From contig JAITNE010000156.1 in the NCBI GenBank assembly GCA_031290635.1, positions 1 through 6,106 on the forward strand: a DNA stretch of 6,106 nt, given 5' to 3'. Positions 1-6,106 of this stretch are shown piece after piece. The position numbers and the translations under genes are program-made. Origin of the DNA: Tannerella sp. (lineage in GTDB: Bacteria; Bacteroidota; Bacteroidia; Bacteroidales; Tannerellaceae). The notes under the pieces are model-generated. The model had not been told where the DNA came from. It did no database searches and saw only the letters and a program-made list of their open reading frames with translations. Numbering within the stretch: the first letter of the stretch is position 1; every line of letters starts with the position of its first letter.

Positions 1-104
1 TAATATGAATCATATCGGACGGAAAGCTGTCGGCATTATTAGTAATATGAATCATATTGGACGGAAAGCTGTCGGCATTATTAGTAATATGAATCATATC
101 GGAC
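1..104. repeat. 42-bp tandem repeat, 2.5 copies, with phased palindromes
   Basis: Copies lie at 1-42 and 43-84, with a partial third copy at 85-104 that diverges after its GGAC. The two full copies differ at one base only (C16 versus T58). The array starts at the window edge, so it may be longer. Each copy opens with the perfect 13-bp palindrome ATATGAATCATAT (3-15, 45-57, 87-99). The C-to-T change extends the second palindrome to 15 bp (44-58). The centres are 42 bp apart, close to four turns of B-DNA, so all three face the same side of the helix. The array ends about 75 bp upstream of the -7 box of the next gene. It could be an operator array, a neutral tandem repeat, or part of a coding region, since one plus-strand frame is open through it. 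There are no spacers, so it is not CRISPR. Confidence 0.93.
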
Positions 105-175
105 ACAATCCTCTCAGGTTTCCTCTCAATGTTGATGACATTATTCACTCGCAGTTTCTCATTTTTCAAAAATAA
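2..175 (+). other. Open frame through the tandem repeat; possible 3' end of a gene
   Basis: One plus-strand frame is open from base 2 to a TAA at 173-175, just before the next gene's -7 box. Because 42 is a multiple of 3, the repeat would encode a 14-residue unit (NMNHIGRKAVGIIS) twice and part of a third time. A unique tail of about 23 residues (HNPLRF... to ...FLIFQK) follows. The single difference between copies is synonymous in this frame (ATC/ATT, Ile). The frame is open at the left edge, so it could be the C-terminus of a longer repeat protein, or a 56-residue ORF from the ATG at 5. Against a real gene: the opposite strand also has an open frame through the repeat, the peptide resembles no family I recognise, and one substitution is weak evidence. 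Confidence 0.2.
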
Positions 176-187
176 TGCGTACCTTTG
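155..187 (+). promoter_or_regulatory. Bacteroidetes-type promoter of the TIM-barrel/esterase gene
   Basis: TACCTTTG at 180-187 fits the Bacteroidetes -7 consensus TAnnTTTG exactly. TTTC at 155-158 is a plausible -33 element (consensus TTTG) with a 21-nt spacer. Transcription would start near 192-195, leaving a leader of about 20 nt before the ATG at 212. The leader is A/T-rich with no Shine-Dalgarno sequence, as is usual in this phylum. Confidence 0.75.
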
Positions 188-211
188 CGGAGTATCTAAA
201 ACCAATTTATT

Positions 212-2503
212 ATGCAAAAGAAATTTACAAACAGTATTCTTGCGAGCATTATAGCTTGCATTTCGTTAACGACAGTTACGATGTTTACGACGGCTTCGGC
301 CGCTAAACCCGATTCCAAAATTGGCGGCGTCCAGATTGGAACTATTACTTACAGCTTCCGCGACTTGCCCGACCAGTCGCTCGAAGCCACGCTCAACTAT
401 GCAGTTGACGCCGGACTTAGTTCGGTAGAGCTGATGGGCGGTCAGGTCGAGGCTTACGCCGATATTCCCCGTCAAGGACAGCGCGAGTGGCGCACGTCGG
501 TTTCGATGGAGAAGTTTGAGGCTATCCGTAAATTGTTCGACGCTAAAGGCGTCCGCATCGACATCCTCAAACTCGGCGATCCGTGGTGGTCGGACGGAGA
601 GATAGATTATGCCTTCAATGTCTGCCGCATACTCGGCGCTCGAGGTATAACTACCGAAATCTCCGAAGACGCCGCCAAGCGACTTGCGCCCTTTGCCGAG
701 AAGCATCATCTGCTGGCAATCTTCCACAATCACGGTCAGCCGGGAGACCCTAACTTCAGCTTCGACCGCGTCCTGGCCGCAGGTCCAAGCGTGATGCTCA
801 ACTTCGACGCCGGTCATTACTTCGGCGCAACAGGCCTCAACCCCTGCGACCTTATCACCCGCCTGCACGACCGCATCGCCAGCATCCACATGAAGGACAA
901 GACCGCCAAAGACGCCAATCCCAAAGACGCCAACCGACCCTGGGGATGGGGACACACGCCCGTCGCGGAGATGCTGCAGCTGCTCAAGCGCGAGAAATGG
1001 CCTATCACCGTTGACATCGAGCTTGAATACGGCATACCGCAAGGCTCGAATCCCGTGCTGGAGGTCGCCAAATGTCTGGCTTACTGCCGTCGCGCTCTGG
1101 CCGACGTCCGTTTGCCGCAGTACATCTCGGACAACATGATCTTCCAGCGTGAAGCGCCGGTCAAAATCTGGGGCTGGGCGCCGACAGGCGAAGCCGTTAC
1201 GGTCAGCATCAACGGCCAAAGCCAGAAAGCTACAGCCGACAAGGACGGAATATGGAACGTCAGCCTCAAACCCCTGCCCGTCGGAGGTCCATACCTGCTC
1301 TCAATCAAAGGCAAACAGGACTCCTACACATTTAAGAACATACTTTCGGGCGACATCTGGGTATGCGGCGGACAGTCTAACATGGAAATGCCGCTCGCAG
1401 GATGGGGCAAAGTCAACAACTATGAAAGGGAAATCGAAGCATCCGCCTATTCTCAGATAAGGTTGCTGAGCGTACCTCATCAAGTAGCCGGACGGCCTCA
1501 GCGCGACGCTATCATGAGCGGATGGCAGGAGTGCAACCCGCTAACATCTCCCGAATTTTCGGCGATAGGTTATTTCTTCGGACGTGAATTATTCTACAAG
1601 CTGGACATTCCGATCGGATTGATTCACAGCAACTGGGGAGGCACGGGCGTTGAAATGTGGACAACCGGCGAAACCATGAAGACCGTCTCACAGTATGACT
1701 CGCTGATGGCCGAAGTGTCGAAATCCGACTTTGCCGACCGTGTAGGCAAGGTTATAACCAACCCCAACCAGTATCCTTCGATGCTCTATAACGCCATGAT
1801 TGCGCCGCTGACCGCCTATCCCGTCAAGGGCGCTATCTGGTATCAGGGTGAACACAATGCCGGCATGGCTTACCTCTATCGCACATTGTTTCCTAATATG
1901 ATCAATGACTGGCGACGTGTCTGGAATCAGCCCGAGATGCCGTTCTATTTTGTTCAGCTGGCTAACTTTATGTCGCCGTCCAATCAACCCGGCAACAGCG
2001 CCTGGGCAGAGTTGCGCGAGGCTCAACATCTCACCCTCAAACTGCCGAATACCGGCGAAGCTGTCGCCATAGATATAGGTGATGCAAAAGATATTCACCC
2101 CAAAAACAAGCAGGATGTAGCGCATCGCCTGGCGCTCAACGCCCTGTCAAAGACCTACGGCAAAGAGGAAGTGGAATACTCAGGCCCCGAATACAAGAGT
2201 ATGAAAATCGACGGCAACAAGATTATACTTACTTTCGAGCATGTAGCTCAAGGTCTGACCGCCCGAAATCAGTACGGCTACTTGCATGGCTTCTCGATTG
2301 CCGGCGACGACAAGCGATTTGTCTGGGCTAAGGCGTATATCGTCGGCAACACCGTAGTAGTAAGCAGCGACAACGTCAGTTCGCCTGTAGCCGTCCGCTA
2401 CGGCTGGGCAGATAATCCCGACGACGTCAACCTGTATAACTCCGTTGGTTTACCAGCTTCGCCGTTCAGGACGGATAACTGGCAGATTACGACGCAGAAA
2501 TAA
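212..2503 (+). CDS. Exported fusion: xylose-isomerase-like TIM barrel plus sialate O-acetylesterase (SASA) domain
   Basis: The protein has 763 residues. Residues 1-31 look like a Sec signal peptide: basic MQKK, a hydrophobic core, and a TASA-A cleavage region. There is no lipobox cysteine, so a soluble periplasmic or secreted enzyme is expected. Residues about 36-296 form a sugar-phosphate isomerase/epimerase-type TIM barrel. Candidate metal or active-site residues are E149, the FHNHG motif (H172, H174), D199/H202 in NFDAGH, H226 in SIHMKDK, and E270/E272 in DIELEY. Residues about 297-763 are a SASA-family SGNH esterase, with nucleophile S389 in GGQSNME, the conserved WYQGE (543-547), and D627/H629 in KDIHPKNK. 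Both active sites look intact. The second domain begins at LPQYISDNMIFQREAPVKIW, where a mature stand-alone esterase would begin, so the fusion has almost no linker. The esterase probably deacetylates a sugar; sialic acid is the family name, not a demonstrated substrate. The barrel's reaction is unknown. No T9SS C-terminal sorting domain is evident. The gene is monocistronic as far as visible. Confidence 0.93.
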   Translation: MQKKFTNSILASIIACISLTTVTMFTTASAAKPDSKIGGVQIGTITYSFRDLPDQSLEATLNYAVDAGLSSVELMGGQVEAYADIPRQGQREWRTSVSMEKFEAIRKLFDAKGVRIDILKLGDPWWSDGEIDYAFNVCRILGARGITTEISEDAAKRLAPFAEKHHLLAIFHNHGQPGDPNFSFDRVLAAGPSVMLNFDAGHYFGATGLNPCDLITRLHDRIASIHMKDKTAKDANPKDANRPWGWGHTPVAEMLQLLKREKWPITVDIELEYGIPQGSNPVLEVAKCLAYCRRALADVRLPQYISDNMIFQREAPVKIWGWAPTGEAVTVSINGQSQKATADKDGIWNVSLKPLPVGGPYLLSIKGKQDSYTFKNILSGDIWVCGGQSNMEMPLAGWGKVNNYEREIEASAYSQIRLLSVPHQVAGRPQRDAIMSGWQECNPLTSPEFSAIGYFFGRELFYKLDIPIGLIHSNWGGTGVEMWTTGETMKTVSQYDSLMAEVSKSDFADRVGKVITNPNQYPSMLYNAMIAPLTAYPVKGAIWYQGEHNAGMAYLYRTLFPNMINDWRRVWNQPEMPFYFVQLANFMSPSNQPGNSAWAELREAQHLTLKLPNTGEAVAIDIGDAKDIHPKNKQDVAHRLALNALSKTYGKEEVEYSGPEYKSMKIDGNKIILTFEHVAQGLTARNQYGYLHGFSIAGDDKRFVWAKAYIVGNTVVVSSDNVSSPVAVRYGWADNPDDVNLYNSVGLPASPFRTDNWQITTQK

Positions 2504-2526
2504 TAAGGCGGAAATAATATTATACA

Positions 2527-2575
2527 GCAACGGGATGATGAGCAAAGGCGCTCGTCATCCCGTTGCAGGTTTTTT
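2527..2575 (+). terminator. Rho-independent terminator of the fusion gene
   Basis: A 17-bp stem pairs 2527-2543 with 2550-2566, with a single G-T wobble, around a 6-nt loop (AAAGGC). Six T residues follow at 2570-2575. It lies 23 bp after the stop codon. The minus-strand side has no T-run after the hairpin, so it should act mainly on plus-strand transcription and not on the convergent PIN gene. Confidence 0.92.
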
Positions 2576-2586
2576 ATCATTACGTT

Positions 2587-3009
2587 TTATCTGCAGTTAA
2601 AGATAAAATCTAATTTTTGCATCACATAATCTTCAAATTTACTGTCGGAACTGATTAAAGTCATTCTTTCGGTAATCGCTTGGGCAATAATCAGGTGGTC
2701 GTTAGGGTCGTTATGATCATTATGGAGTTCCTGTATAGATAGTTTTGAATAAGTCAAGACATGCTCTCTTGTTATGGGAAGTATCTCAAAATTAAACTCA
2801 ATACTCGGCAGAATATCCTCCGCTCTTTTCCATGTGGTTTTTATTTTATTCTTTTTGTATAGATGAATAATTTCCTGTACGGAAATCATACTGACATATA
2901 AACGAGCTTTATAATCATTGACAATGATATCCCGCACTCTAATATCTAATTCATCTTGATTATACAAGAAAAACAACACAATATTTGTGTCTAAAAGATA
3001 TCGGTACAT
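2587..3009 (-). CDS. PIN-domain toxin, VapC-like endoribonuclease
   Basis: This 140-residue protein matches a whole single-domain PIN nuclease. The acidic metal-binding residues are in place: D7 in YLLDTNI, E46 in ISVQEIIHL, D101 and D104 in the signature NDPNDHLIIAQA, and D122 in ISSDSKF. Such proteins are usually the toxin of type II toxin-antitoxin pairs and cleave RNA in the cytoplasm in a magnesium-dependent way; the RNA target cannot be read here. It resembles the group whose motif is H-x-D-P-x-D-x-L-L-I-A-Q-A. The ATG at 3009 is 9 bp after the stop of a 60-residue protein gene, the normal antitoxin position. The gene is AT-rich (21 G/C in the 60 bases 2881-2940, against 39 in 901-960 of the esterase gene), which suggests horizontal origin. 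No clear terminator follows. Confidence 0.9.
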   Translation of the reverse strand: MYRYLLDTNIVLFFLYNQDELDIRVRDIIVNDYKARLYVSMISVQEIIHLYKKNKIKTTWKRAEDILPSIEFNFEILPITREHVLTYSKLSIQELHNDHNDPNDHLIIAQAITERMTLISSDSKFEDYVMQKLDFIFNCR

Positions 3010-3018
3010 AGTTAACGT

Positions 3019-3201
3019 TTATTTCATTACAGCTCGCATATCCAATATTTCCGTAACAATCCCTTCCGGATGTTCTTTCAACCACATACCGGCTTTCGTC
3101 AATCTATTCGGGTCTTTAGGACCTGTGTACTGAAACTCTGTCTTTACCCCATTGGGATAATAATAAGCCTTCGGGCTTCTCTTCTTTTTCTTTTCTTTCA
3201 T
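3019..3201 (-). CDS. Small basic protein, probable antitoxin (copy adjacent to the toxin)
   Basis: The protein has 60 residues: a lysine-rich N-terminus (MKEKKKKRSPK), an aromatic stretch (AYYYPNGVKTEFQYTGPKD), and a C-terminal part with W40 and the end EILDMRAVMK. I do not recognise a named domain or a DNA-binding fold. The antitoxin role is inferred from size and position, 9 bp upstream of the PIN gene on the same strand. The conserved C-terminal half may be the part that binds the toxin. It is almost identical to the protein encoded just upstream, differing at residue 3 (E/A), residue 35 (T/S) and around residues 49-50, where it has one extra residue (GIVTEI versus GIIEI). The start ATG lies 24 bp after the upstream copy's stop, and no TAnnTTTG box lies in that gap, so it is probably co-transcribed. 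Confidence 0.72.
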   Translation of the reverse strand: MKEKKKKRSPKAYYYPNGVKTEFQYTGPKDPNRLTKAGMWLKEHPEGIVTEILDMRAVMK

Positions 3202-3225
3202 AAGTTCTATATTTTTAAAATTTAA

Positions 3226-3405
3226 TTATTTCATTACAGCTCGCATATCCAATATTTCTATAATCCCTTCCGGATGTTCTTTCAACCACATACCGGCTTT
3301 CGACAACCTGTTCGGGTCTTTAGGACCTGTGTACTGAAACTCTGTCTTTACCCCATTGGGATAATAGTAAGCCTTCGGGCTTCTTTTCTTTTTCTTTGCT
3401 TTCAT
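3226..3405 (-). CDS. Small basic protein, probable antitoxin (duplicate, promoter-proximal copy)
   Basis: This 59-residue protein begins MKAKKKKRSPK and ends EILDMRAVMK. It is the near-identical twin of the next gene downstream. A longer frame from a TTG at 3414 exists, but that TTG is inside the -7 promoter box, so the ATG at 3405 is the credible start. Only about 6 nt separate the end of the -7 box from this ATG, so the transcript may have no leader or almost none. The two coding copies differ by about 8 substitutions and one 3-nt indel over 180 bases, and both frames are intact, which points to a recent duplication. Function is inferred from linkage to the PIN gene. This copy could be a redundant antitoxin, a dosage increase, or a decoy. 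Confidence 0.68.
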   Translation of the reverse strand: MKAKKKKRSPKAYYYPNGVKTEFQYTGPKDPNRLSKAGMWLKEHPEGIIEILDMRAVMK

Positions 3406-3411
3406 AAGCGG

Positions 3412-3444
3412 CAAAGATACATATTTTTTTCAACTTAGAGCAAT
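3412..3444 (-). promoter_or_regulatory. Bacteroidetes-type promoter of the toxin-antitoxin cassette
   Basis: On the minus strand TATCTTTG (3419-3412) fits TAnnTTTG. ATTG (3444-3441) fits the -33 element with a 21-nt spacer, the same spacing as the promoter at 155-187. Most of it lies inside the last codons of the aminotransferase gene, whose stop is at 3430-3432. Predicted initiation falls at about 3404-3407, on or beside the ATG at 3405. Confidence 0.72.
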
Positions 3445-4623
3445 CAGCGCTTCGCGGATACGGCGGATAGCCTCGACTATCATATCATCTGAAGTAGCGT
3501 AAGAGAGACGAATATGCTCCGGTGCGCCGAAAGCAGCGCCTCCAACTGCAGCCACATGCCCTACCTCAAGCAAATACATCGCAAGGTCGGCAGCATTCGC
3601 AATCGTACGACTACCTGCCGCCTTGCCGAAATAACTGCTTACCTTCGGGAAAACATAAAAAGCGCCCTGAGGTACATTCAACTCAACGCCGGGTATATCC
3701 TTAACTAATCCTACAATAAGATCGCGACGGCGCAGAAAAGCTGTACGCATCTGCTCAACACAAGTCTGGTCGCCCGCAAATGCTGCTGTCGAAGCCTTCT
3801 GTGCAATCGAACTCGGCCCTGAAGTGTATTGACCCTGCAATTTGTTGCACGCCTTTGCTATCCAAAGCGGCGCCGCTATGAAACCAATACGCCAGCCGGT
3901 CATTGCGTAGGCTTTAGATACGCCGTTAACTACAACAACGCGATCGCGGATAGCCTCAAACCGTGCTATAGACGCATGTTGACCGACATAGTTAATATGT
4001 TCGTAAATCTCGTCGGCTATAACAATAATCTGCGGATGCAGCGCTATGACGCTCGCCAGACCGCTCAACTCCTCCTGTGAATAGACGCTTCCGGTTGGAT
4101 TCGACGGCGAGCATAGTATCAAGACCTTAGTCTTTGGTGTGATAGCCGCCTCCAACTGCGCAGGACTTATTTTGAAATCCTGCTCGATGCCTGCCTCTAT
4201 GATGACATTCGTGCCTTCGGCAAGTTTGACCATCTCGACGTAACTGACCCAGTAAGGCGCCGGCACTATCACCTCATCGCCTGCGCCGACGATGCTGAGC
4301 AGGACATTGCAAATCGACTGTTTAGCGCCGTTTGAGACGATAATTTGCTCCGGTGCATATTCCAGATTATTCTCGCGACGCAATTTCCCGACTATTGCCT
4401 TGCGCAGATCCGCATATCCGGGCACGGGCGAGTAAAACGAGAAATTATCATCGATAGCTTGTTTAGCTGCCTCTTTGATATGGTCGGGAGTATAAAAATC
4501 AGGCTCTCCCACGCTAAGATTGATAACATCTATACCTTGAGCCTTCAACTCATTGCTTTTTTGCGACATTGCCAGCGTCTCGGAGGGCGACAGGCAATTC
4601 AAACGTTCTGATAACTGTTCCAT
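3430..4623 (-). CDS. aspC: Pyridoxal-phosphate aminotransferase, aspartate aminotransferase type
   Basis: The protein has 397 residues from the ATG at 4623, beginning MEQLSERLNCLSPSETLAMS, the usual start of class I aspartate aminotransferases. The frame stays open to an ATG at 4725, but that start would overlap ribBA by 80 bases and add an unrelated 34-residue extension. Landmarks are N175 in SPSNPTG, D204 and Y207 in ADEIYE, the PLP lysine K237 in GVSKAYAMTGWRIG, R245, and the substrate carboxylate arginine R372 in HIRLSYA. It transfers the amino group between aspartate/oxaloacetate and glutamate/2-oxoglutarate in the cytosol. Some relatives also use prephenate or other acids, and the sequence does not settle this. 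It follows ribBA by 22 bp on the same strand, so an operon is likely. No terminator follows before the small-protein genes. Confidence 0.93.
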   Translation of the reverse strand: MEQLSERLNCLSPSETLAMSQKSNELKAQGIDVINLSVGEPDFYTPDHIKEAAKQAIDDNFSFYSPVPGYADLRKAIVGKLRRENNLEYAPEQIIVSNGAKQSICNVLLSIVGAGDEVIVPAPYWVSYVEMVKLAEGTNVIIEAGIEQDFKISPAQLEAAITPKTKVLILCSPSNPTGSVYSQEELSGLASVIALHPQIIVIADEIYEHINYVGQHASIARFEAIRDRVVVVNGVSKAYAMTGWRIGFIAAPLWIAKACNKLQGQYTSGPSSIAQKASTAAFAGDQTCVEQMRTAFLRRRDLIVGLVKDIPGVELNVPQGAFYVFPKVSSYFGKAAGSRTIANAADLAMYLLEVGHVAAVGGAAFGAPEHIRLSYATSDDMIVEAIRRIREALIALS

Positions 4624-4645
4624 TCTATTAAAAATTATAATTGTT

Positions 4646-5857
4646 TTATTTAATGCTGTTAAGTTCGTGTCCCATACGTTCTTTTTTAGTACGCATATAG
4701 AACTCGTTGTATTTGTTAGGTTCAACTTCGAGCGGGACGTTCTCGATGACCTCCAGGCCGTAAGCTTCGAGGCCTACGCGCTTAACGGGATTATTGGTCA
4801 TCAGTCGCATCTTGCGCACGCCTATCTGTCGTAATATCTGAGCGCCCACTCCATAGTCGCGTTCGTCGGCCTTATGCAGGATATGCAGGTTAGCTTCGAC
4901 CGTATCCAGACCCTCTTCCTGTAGTTTGTAAGCGCGAATCTTATCCATCAGCCCTATACCTCGCCCTTCCTGACTGAGATACAAGACAACGCCGCTACCT
5001 TCCTGCTCTATCAGTCGCATGGCTTTATGCAGTTGTTCGCCGCAATCACAGCGCAACGAACCGAAGATATCGCCTGTCATGCAGGATGAATGAACGCGCA
5101 CAAGTACAGTCATGTCGGCCGTAAGTTCGCCCTTAATAAGAGCGACATGTTCGAGGCCAATATTTTTCTGCTGAAAAGGTATAAGACGGAAATCACCGTA
5201 TTGGGTGGGCATCTTTACTTCCTCGCCGCGCTCTACATGCGATTCGGTCTGCAAACGATATGCTATCAAATCGCTAATGGAGATGATTTTAATATCGAAC
5301 TTGCGGGCTACTTCGACGAGTTGAGGCAGTCGCGCCATTGTGCCGTCGGCGTTAAGAATTTCTATCAGAGCGCCTGCGGGATAAAGTCCTGCAAGCCTTG
5401 CCATATCGACGGTTGCCTCGGTATGACCGGCGCGTCGCAGCACACCACGAGAGCGTGCACGCAAGGGATTGATATGTCCCGGACGACCCAAGTCTGAATG
5501 CTTGGTTGCAGGATTGGCGAGCGCACGAATAGTTTCTGAGCGGTCGTATGACGAAACGCCTGTAGTACAGCCGCCGCCAAGCTTATCGACAGTAACGGTG
5601 AAAGGCGTTTCCAAAGGCGAAGTATTTAAGATAACCTGCATATTAAGGTCAAGTTCTTCGCATCGCTCTTCAGTGATAGGCGCACAAAGCACCCCACGCC
5701 CGTAACTCATCATAAAGTTCACTTTTTCGGGCGTTATTTTTTCAGCTGCGATGATGAAATCGCCTTCATTTTCACGGTCTTCATCATCTACTACAATCAG
5801 GAATTTCCCATCGCGAAAGTCTCTGATTGCCTCTTCTATAGTGTTAAGTTGTATCAT
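4646..5857 (-). CDS. ribBA: RibBA: 3,4-dihydroxy-2-butanone-4-phosphate synthase / GTP cyclohydrolase II
   Basis: This 403-residue bifunctional enzyme catalyses both first steps of riboflavin synthesis. The N-terminal half (about 1-205) converts ribulose 5-phosphate to 3,4-dihydroxy-2-butanone 4-phosphate plus formate. It shows the acidic loop [10 protein letters not shown] (24-33), C58, H128 in GRPGH, and [11 protein letters not shown] with H145. The C-terminal half (about 206-403) opens the GTP imidazole ring. It has the zinc cysteines C259, C270 and C272 in [24 protein letters not shown] with R299, [10 protein letters not shown] with Y335, and LMTNNPVKR (352-360). Both active sites look complete, and the length is normal for the fused form found in Bacteroidetes. 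The ATG at 5857 gives the family's usual N-terminus ([10 protein letters not shown]). It is the first gene of a probable ribBA-aminotransferase transcript. Confidence 0.97.
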   Translation of the reverse strand: MIQLNTIEEAIRDFRDGKFLIVVDDEDRENEGDFIIAAEKITPEKVNFMMSYGRGVLCAPITEERCEELDLNMQVILNTSPLETPFTVTVDKLGGGCTTGVSSYDRSETIRALANPATKHSDLGRPGHINPLRARSRGVLRRAGHTEATVDMARLAGLYPAGALIEILNADGTMARLPQLVEVARKFDIKIISISDLIAYRLQTESHVERGEEVKMPTQYGDFRLIPFQQKNIGLEHVALIKGELTADMTVLVRVHSSCMTGDIFGSLRCDCGEQLHKAMRLIEQEGSGVVLYLSQEGRGIGLMDKIRAYKLQEEGLDTVEANLHILHKADERDYGVGAQILRQIGVRKMRLMTNNPVKRVGLEAYGLEVIENVPLEVEPNKYNEFYMRTKKERMGHELNSIK

Positions 5858-5901
5858 TTATCTCTTATTGTCATTTAATTGTTTTCGCACTAAAATGCCT
5901 G

Positions 5902-5909
5902 CAAAGATA
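5902..5909 (-). promoter_or_regulatory. -7 box of the ribBA promoter
   Basis: TATCTTTG on the minus strand is identical to the -7 box of the toxin cassette and fits TAnnTTTG. It lies 44 nt upstream of the ribBA ATG, giving a leader of roughly 35-40 nt. I see no good -33 match at 19-21 nt spacing. The leader is too short to hold an FMN riboswitch. Confidence 0.65.
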
Positions 5910-5930
5910 AGGATTTTAAATTAGAAATCA

Positions 5931-6106
5931 CGGATGATGACGGAAGCGGGAGACCCTCATCGCATGCCTTCATCGCGAATGCCGATAAAAACTTCAAACA
6001 AGGTGAAATGACGCGGGGGTAGTCTGAAAGTCAGAACTCATATTCAAGTCCTGCCTTTCAGGCAGCTGTGGTGTGGATGTACTACCGCAGGCTGCGCTAT
6101 CGCTTA
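5931..6106. other. Non-coding edge with short repeat and small hairpins
   Basis: I find no convincing gene here; the longest ATG frame checked (from 5934) is about 25 codons. CCTCATCGCATGCC (5955-5968) is followed at once by the similar CCTTCATCGCGAATGCC (5967-5983), an imperfect short tandem repeat. Two simple hairpins follow: TCTGA-AAG-TCAGA (6023-6035) and CTGCC-TTTCA-GGCAG (6051-6065), then a GC-rich stretch at 6084-6103. The hairpin-rich end looks like the start of an intergenic repeat (REP-like) that continues off the edge, but one partial copy cannot prove that. Confidence 0.45.

Larger units (their letters stand above)
3019..3405. repeat. Direct tandem duplication of the antitoxin-like gene
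   Basis: The two units are 3019-3201 and 3226-3405, offset 207 bp. They match from stop codon to start codon with about 8 mismatches and one 3-base gap. The first 33 bases after the left boundary are identical. Similarity ends sharply at the stop codons on the left and a few bases beyond the start codons (CATAAG) on the right. The duplicated unit is therefore essentially the coding region, without the promoter. Confidence 0.93.

Noticed and set aside
1..104. CRISPR array
   Set aside because: The 42-bp copies adjoin directly with no unique spacers between them.
266..1219. 317-residue minus-strand open frame inside the fusion gene
   Set aside because: It is antisense to clear TIM-barrel motifs, has low-complexity composition with no recognisable domain, and is a codon-bias shadow of the real gene.
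3406..3414. TTG start adding three residues to the promoter-proximal small protein
   Set aside because: The TTG is part of the -7 promoter box, and the twin gene starts at the equivalent of the ATG at 3405.
4624..4725. 34-residue N-terminal extension of the aminotransferase
   Set aside because: It overlaps the end of ribBA by 80 bases, and the family's usual N-terminus begins at the ATG at 4623.
4646..5857. Plus-strand open frames opposite ribBA (for example 5090-5497)
   Set aside because: They lie opposite strongly conserved RibBA motifs and show no domain of their own.
5858..5930. FMN riboswitch ahead of ribBA
   Set aside because: The predicted leader is only about 40 nt, and no conserved FMN-element segments are visible.
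6011..6065. tRNA-like segment with a TTCAAGTCC T-loop-like motif
   Set aside because: The flanks of the motif do not form a 5-bp T-stem, and no matching acceptor or anticodon arms are present.

Overview
The window looks like a chromosomal segment from a member of the Bacteroidales. Three sites match the Bacteroidetes -7 promoter box TAnnTTTG (180-187 on the plus strand, 3412-3419 and 5902-5909 on the minus strand). No gene start has a convincing Shine-Dalgarno sequence. The riboflavin and aminotransferase proteins and the large exported esterase are also of Bacteroidetes type. The genus cannot be read from the sequence alone.

Layout. Bases 1-104 are two and a half copies of a 42-bp tandem repeat, probably continuing off the left edge. 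Each copy carries a 13-bp perfect palindrome. A Bacteroidetes promoter (155-187) then leads into a plus-strand gene (212-2503) for an exported two-domain enzyme: a xylose-isomerase-like TIM barrel joined without a linker to a sialate O-acetylesterase (SASA) domain. A strong hairpin terminator (2527-2575) closes it. Everything further right is on the minus strand. Read in the direction of transcription it is ribBA (5857 to 4646), an aspartate-type aminotransferase (4623 to 3430), two nearly identical 59-60 residue proteins (3405 to 3226 and 3201 to 3019), and a PIN-domain toxin (3009 to 2587). The right edge (5931-6106) is non-coding and has small hairpins and a short repeat.

How the genes work together. 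ribBA supplies both entry reactions of riboflavin synthesis and probably shares a transcript with the aminotransferase 22 bp downstream. The two small proteins and the PIN protein form a toxin-antitoxin-like cassette. It is more AT-rich than the enzyme genes, and the probable antitoxin gene is duplicated in tandem. The cassette has its own promoter, which overlaps the 3' end of the aminotransferase gene and lies so close to the first ATG that the mRNA may be leaderless. No terminator separates it from the aminotransferase gene, so read-through is also possible.

The points most worth a second look are the exported TIM-barrel/esterase fusion, the duplicated antitoxin candidate, and the helically phased palindromes in the repeat upstream of the fusion gene. 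I see no clearly new multi-gene system.
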